A stretch of 14,517 nt of DNA from DASYHQ01 sp038223165 (GTDB lineage Bacteria; Planctomycetota; Phycisphaerae; Tepidisphaerales; Tepidisphaeraceae), in contig JBBRHE010000078.1 of NCBI GenBank assembly GCA_038223165.1, forward strand, positions 1-14,517, read 5' to 3'. Every line of letters starts with the position of its first letter. Position 1 is the first letter of the stretch. Of this stretch, positions 12,507 to 14,517 are shown piece after piece. The notes beneath the pieces are model-generated. The model made no database searches and had not been told where the DNA came from. It was given only the letters and a program-made list of their open reading frames with translations. The translations under genes were made by a program, and so were the position numbers.

Positions 12507-13784
12507 TTATACCCCCACTAACTGGCGGTCAGGGGTTGTCGGCTTGTTATTCGGCGCATTGAGCGATCCGATGAACTGGTCAAACTCCCCGATCTTCGGC
12601 TCGATCACCACTGGGTATGGCAGTTCGTCGGCGACCACTTCCAGGGTCTTGAGTCCGTTTCCCGTGATGCTGACCACGATGCTCTCATCGCGCGGAATGC
12701 GACCCTGCTGGATCAACTTGATCGTCGCAGCCAGCGTCGTTCCACCGGCCGGTTCGGTCCAGATGCCTTCGGTCTTGGCGAGCAGTTTGATGGCGTCGAC
12801 GATCTCGCGATCCGTCGCGCTCTCGCCCCAGCCACCACTGTCGCGCACGACGTTGGCGGCGTAGTAACCGTCGGCGGGGTTGCCGATCGCGATGCTCTTG
12901 GCGATCGTGTTGGGCTTCTGCGGCTCGATGATGTCACTGCCTTTATGGAGCGCCGTCACCACCGGGTTGCAACCGGCGGCTTGGGCGGAGTAAATCTTGG
13001 GCTTGTTGTCTTCGACCAGGCCGAGAGTGATGAACTCCTGATACGCCTTGAAGATCTTCGGCAAAATCGTGCCACCGGCCGTCGGGACGACCGTGTGCTG
13101 TGGCAGCTTCCAGCCAAACTGCTCTGCGATCTCGAAACCGTAGGTCTTGGCGCCCTCGGTGTAATACGGGCGCAGGTTCACATTCACGATCGCCCAGCCG
13201 TACTTGTCGGCGATTTCGGTGCACAACCGGTTTACGTCGTCGTAATTGCCTTTAATGCGGACCATCGTCGGCCCGAAGATCAGGCTGCCCAGCACTTTCC
13301 CCTGCTCGAGGTCGTGCGGGATCATGACGTAGCACTTGATGCCCGCCTGGGCCGCGTGGGCGGCGGTGCTGTTGGCGAGGTTGCCGGTCGACGCACAGCC
13401 GACGGTGTCAAACCCGAACTCGACGGCCTTGCTGATCGCGACGCTGACGACGCGTTCCTTGTAGCTGTAGGTTGGGTAGTTGCAACTGTCGTCCTTGATC
13501 CACAGGTTCGAGCAGCCCAATTCCTTCGCCAGCCGATCGGCCTTCCTTAAGGGTGTGAAGCCGGAATGGAACCCCGTCACCGGCTTTTCGACCGGCAACA
13601 GGTCCTTGTATCGCCAAAGGCTTTTGGGGCCCTTCTCGATCGAGGCCCGCGTGACCTTCCCCTTCATGGCAGCGTAGTCGTATTCGACCTCGTACGGGCC
13701 GAAGCACTGCTCGCAGACGTGAACCGGTGAGACCGGGACGCGATGACTGCACTCTTTGCACTTAAGACCCAGGACGTAGCTCAT
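12507..13784 (-). CDS. thrC: threonine synthase (zinc-ribbon type), PLP-dependent
   Basis: ThrC converts O-phosphohomoserine to threonine with pyridoxal phosphate (PLP). The 425-residue protein opens with a zinc ribbon, CKEC and CEQC (C9, C12, C24, C27), then the fold-type II core. The PLP lysine is K109 in YPTYSYKERVVSVA; the usual family form is NPTxSFKDR, so Phe-Lys-Asp has become Tyr-Lys-Glu. Also visible are GCASTGNLANSTAAHAAQAG (phosphate/PLP loop), NYDDVNRLCTEIADKYGWA, VVPTAGGTILPKI, AIGNPADGYYA and SITGNGLKTLE near the C-terminus. GAGG lies 6 bases before the ATG; a GTG at 13802 in frame is less likely because it lies inside the leader. A SAM-I riboswitch with terminator precedes it, which is unusual for a threonine gene. 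A homocysteine-forming role cannot be excluded. Confidence 0.9.
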   Translation of the reverse strand: MSYVLGLKCKECSHRVPVSPVHVCEQCFGPYEVEYDYAAMKGKVTRASIEKGPKSLWRYKDLLPVEKPVTGFHSGFTPLRKADRLAKELGCSNLWIKDDSCNYPTYSYKERVVSVAISKAVEFGFDTVGCASTGNLANSTAAHAAQAGIKCYVMIPHDLEQGKVLGSLIFGPTMVRIKGNYDDVNRLCTEIADKYGWAIVNVNLRPYYTEGAKTYGFEIAEQFGWKLPQHTVVPTAGGTILPKIFKAYQEFITLGLVEDNKPKIYSAQAAGCNPVVTALHKGSDIIEPQKPNTIAKSIAIGNPADGYYAANVVRDSGGWGESATDREIVDAIKLLAKTEGIWTEPAGGTTLAATIKLIQQGRIPRDESIVVSITGNGLKTLEVVADELPYPVVIEPKIGEFDQFIGSLNAPNNKPTTPDRQLVGV

Positions 13785-13790
13785 GGTGAA

Positions 13791-13794
13791 CCTC
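13791..13794 (-). promoter_or_regulatory. Shine-Dalgarno site fixing the thrC start
   Basis: GAGG on the minus strand stands 6 bases before the ATG at 13784 and about 20 bases after the attenuator hairpin. It favours the ATG over the in-frame GTG at 13802, which falls beside the terminator T-tract. Confidence 0.6.
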
Positions 13795-13802
13795 AAACTC
13801 AC

Positions 13803-13839
13803 AAAACGAGAAAACCTCTTCTTACGCGATAAGAAGAGG
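13803..13839 (-). terminator. attenuator terminator of the thrC leader
   Basis: On the minus strand CCTCTTCTTA (13839-13830) pairs perfectly with TAAGAAGAGG (13824-13815) around the loop TCGCG, followed by TTTTCTCGTTTT (13814-13803). This is a standard intrinsic terminator placed between the riboswitch and the thrC ribosome site. Its 5' arm can instead pair with GATAAGAAGA (13876-13867), the 3' strand of riboswitch helix P1, over 10 bp, which would be the antiterminator. Confidence 0.9.
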
Positions 13840-13867
13840 CCATGCAGGCATGAGGTGCCAAGAGCGT

Positions 13868-14005
13868 CTTCTTATCTGCCCGGCGGACGGATCGCTGGTC
13901 GATCACGGTCTCGCAGGCGGGAGTTAGCACCTATTTCCACGATCTCTCGCAAAAACGGTTGCTGTGGCGTCGTCGGGCCCAACCCTCGACCACTCTGGAT
14001 AAGAG
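13868..14005 (-). ncRNA. SAM-I (S-box) riboswitch upstream of thrC
   Basis: Read on the minus strand, the order and wording of the SAM-I aptamer are present: P1 5' strand CTCTTATC (14005-13998), AGAGTGGTCGAGGG, GGGCCCGACGACGCC, GCAACC (kink-turn and pseudoknot region), a variable P3 hairpin, GGTGCTAACTCC, a P4 arm containing GATCG/CGATC, then the P1 3' strand GATAAGAAG (13876-13868). S-adenosylmethionine binding stabilises P1, which frees the downstream terminator to form and turns the gene off; without SAM the P1 3' strand pairs with the terminator arm. The whole leader starts about 20 bases after a near-consensus promoter. The match is by eye to the published consensus. Confidence 0.92.
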
Positions 14006-14029
14006 CATCTATTCAATTGTCAACGTTCG

Positions 14030-14057
14030 ATTCTACGACGAGCCGACAATCTGTCAA
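14030..14057 (-). promoter_or_regulatory. sigma-70-type promoter of the riboswitch-thrC transcript
   Basis: On the minus strand TTGACA (14057-14052), a perfect -35 box, is 16 bases from TAGAAT (14035-14030). Transcription would begin near 14023, so the riboswitch forms almost at the 5' end of the mRNA and the full leader before the thrC start is about 240 bases. Confidence 0.75.
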
Positions 14058-14175
14058 TCTGTAAGCTGCCTTACCCGTTAATTCATAAATTTCCACATTT
14101 ATTTGCTAATTTCGTAACGACCGCAGTGATTTGGCATTGCGGACGGCATGCGCATCAAAGGACAATAGGGACATT

Positions 14176-14517
14176 ATGGTTTCGCTGGCAACACCGATCG
14201 ACGTACATGGCGAGCAACGACCCGCCCGCCTGCTGCTCTGCGACGACTCACCGGTCGAACGCCTCGCCTTGGCGCACCTATTGCGCAAGGAGGGATTCGA
14301 GGTCGACGAGGCCGGTGATGGGCAGTCAGCGATCGACCAACTGAAACATCGCGAGATCAACGCGATCTTGCTCGACCTGAACATGCCCGACGTCGACGGG
14401 TTCGGAGTGCTGAGATATGTTCAGGAACACCGCCGATCACTGCCGGTCATACTGCTGAGTGGAATGCCGCTCGACAGTATTCAACACAAGATTCAAAACC
14501 TGCCAGACCGTTCGCTG
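14176..14517 (+). CDS. response-regulator receiver-domain protein, 3' end cut by the window
   Basis: The frame runs from ATG at 14176 to the window edge, 114 codons, with no stop. It is a CheY-like receiver domain: ARLLLCDDSPVERLALAHLL with the acidic pair D23-D24, GFEVDEAGDGQSAID, the phospho-acceptor D67 in AILLDLNMPDVDGFGVL, and the conserved Ser S95 in PVILLSGM. The invariant Lys of the KP motif would fall just past the edge. Residues 1-16 are a short extra N-terminal segment. AGGG lies 5 bases before the ATG. The output domain, if any, is not visible, so it could be a stand-alone CheY-like protein or the front of a larger regulator. It is divergent from thrC. Confidence 0.88.
   Translation, partial: MVSLATPIDVHGEQRPARLLLCDDSPVERLALAHLLRKEGFEVDEAGDGQSAIDQLKHREINAILLDLNMPDVDGFGVLRYVQEHRRSLPVILLSGMPLDSIQHKIQNLPDRSL

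Noticed and set aside
13803..13876. Classic leader-peptide attenuation of thrC by Thr codons
   Set aside because: No short frame rich in Thr or Ile codons with a ribosome site is seen before the terminator, and the SAM-I aptamer accounts for the switch.

Overview
The window is high-GC bacterial chromosome, densely packed with housekeeping genes on both strands. The gene set (monofunctional HisB, HisC and HisD, DapA, a zinc-ribbon threonine synthase, rpmI-rplT without an adjacent infC) and the many small Ala/Pro-rich membrane proteins suggest a member of Planctomycetota, perhaps Phycisphaerae. That placement is inference: no rRNA or tRNA is present.

Layout from left to right. The 3' end of a zinc-type alcohol dehydrogenase/quinone reductase gene (+, cut by the window edge) converges on an acidic, C-terminally membrane-anchored protein (-). 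Next come a small coiled-coil protein (-) with two hairpins downstream, a divergent spacer, a Pro/Ala-rich two-helix membrane protein (+), and dapA (+) with its own promoter and terminator. A 0.7 kb convergent spacer follows. Then comes a histidine cluster read leftward: hisD, hisC, a VapBC-type toxin-antitoxin pair whose toxin frame is broken by one base, and hisB. Divergent from hisD is a rightward group: an all-helical protein of unknown function, a Trm112/YcaR-like protein, rsmE with a TTG start, and a four-helix membrane protein. This group converges on rpmI-rplT (-) across a strong terminator. Upstream of rpmI lies thrC (-), preceded by a SAM-I riboswitch that feeds a textbook terminator/antiterminator switch. 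A truncated response-regulator receiver gene (+) diverges from it at the right edge.

Three things stand out. First, the SAM-I riboswitch, with a near-consensus promoter and mutually exclusive hairpins, controls a threonine-synthase-like gene rather than an obvious methionine gene. The SAM sensor implies that this enzyme is switched off by the methionine branch or takes part in it. Second, a family of long hairpins built from tandem octamers lies between genes. Two copies use ACGCAGAG and one uses ACGCCAAG, with a shorter related hairpin elsewhere; three sit within about 20 bases of a stop codon. The ACGCCAAG copy has a perfect 27-bp outer stem. A different long hairpin (TGTCATCCCGA...TCGGGATGACA) lies between thrC and rpmI. 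Third, a toxin-antitoxin module sits inside the histidine gene cluster with its toxin frameshifted in an A-run.

Several genes have a good Shine-Dalgarno sequence (dapA, the 1147 and 1719 starts, vapB, the Trm112-like gene, rsmE, rplT, rpmI, thrC). Others lack one and instead have a -10-like hexamer 7-9 bases before the start codon (2228, hisC, 10552), which suggests leaderless mRNAs.
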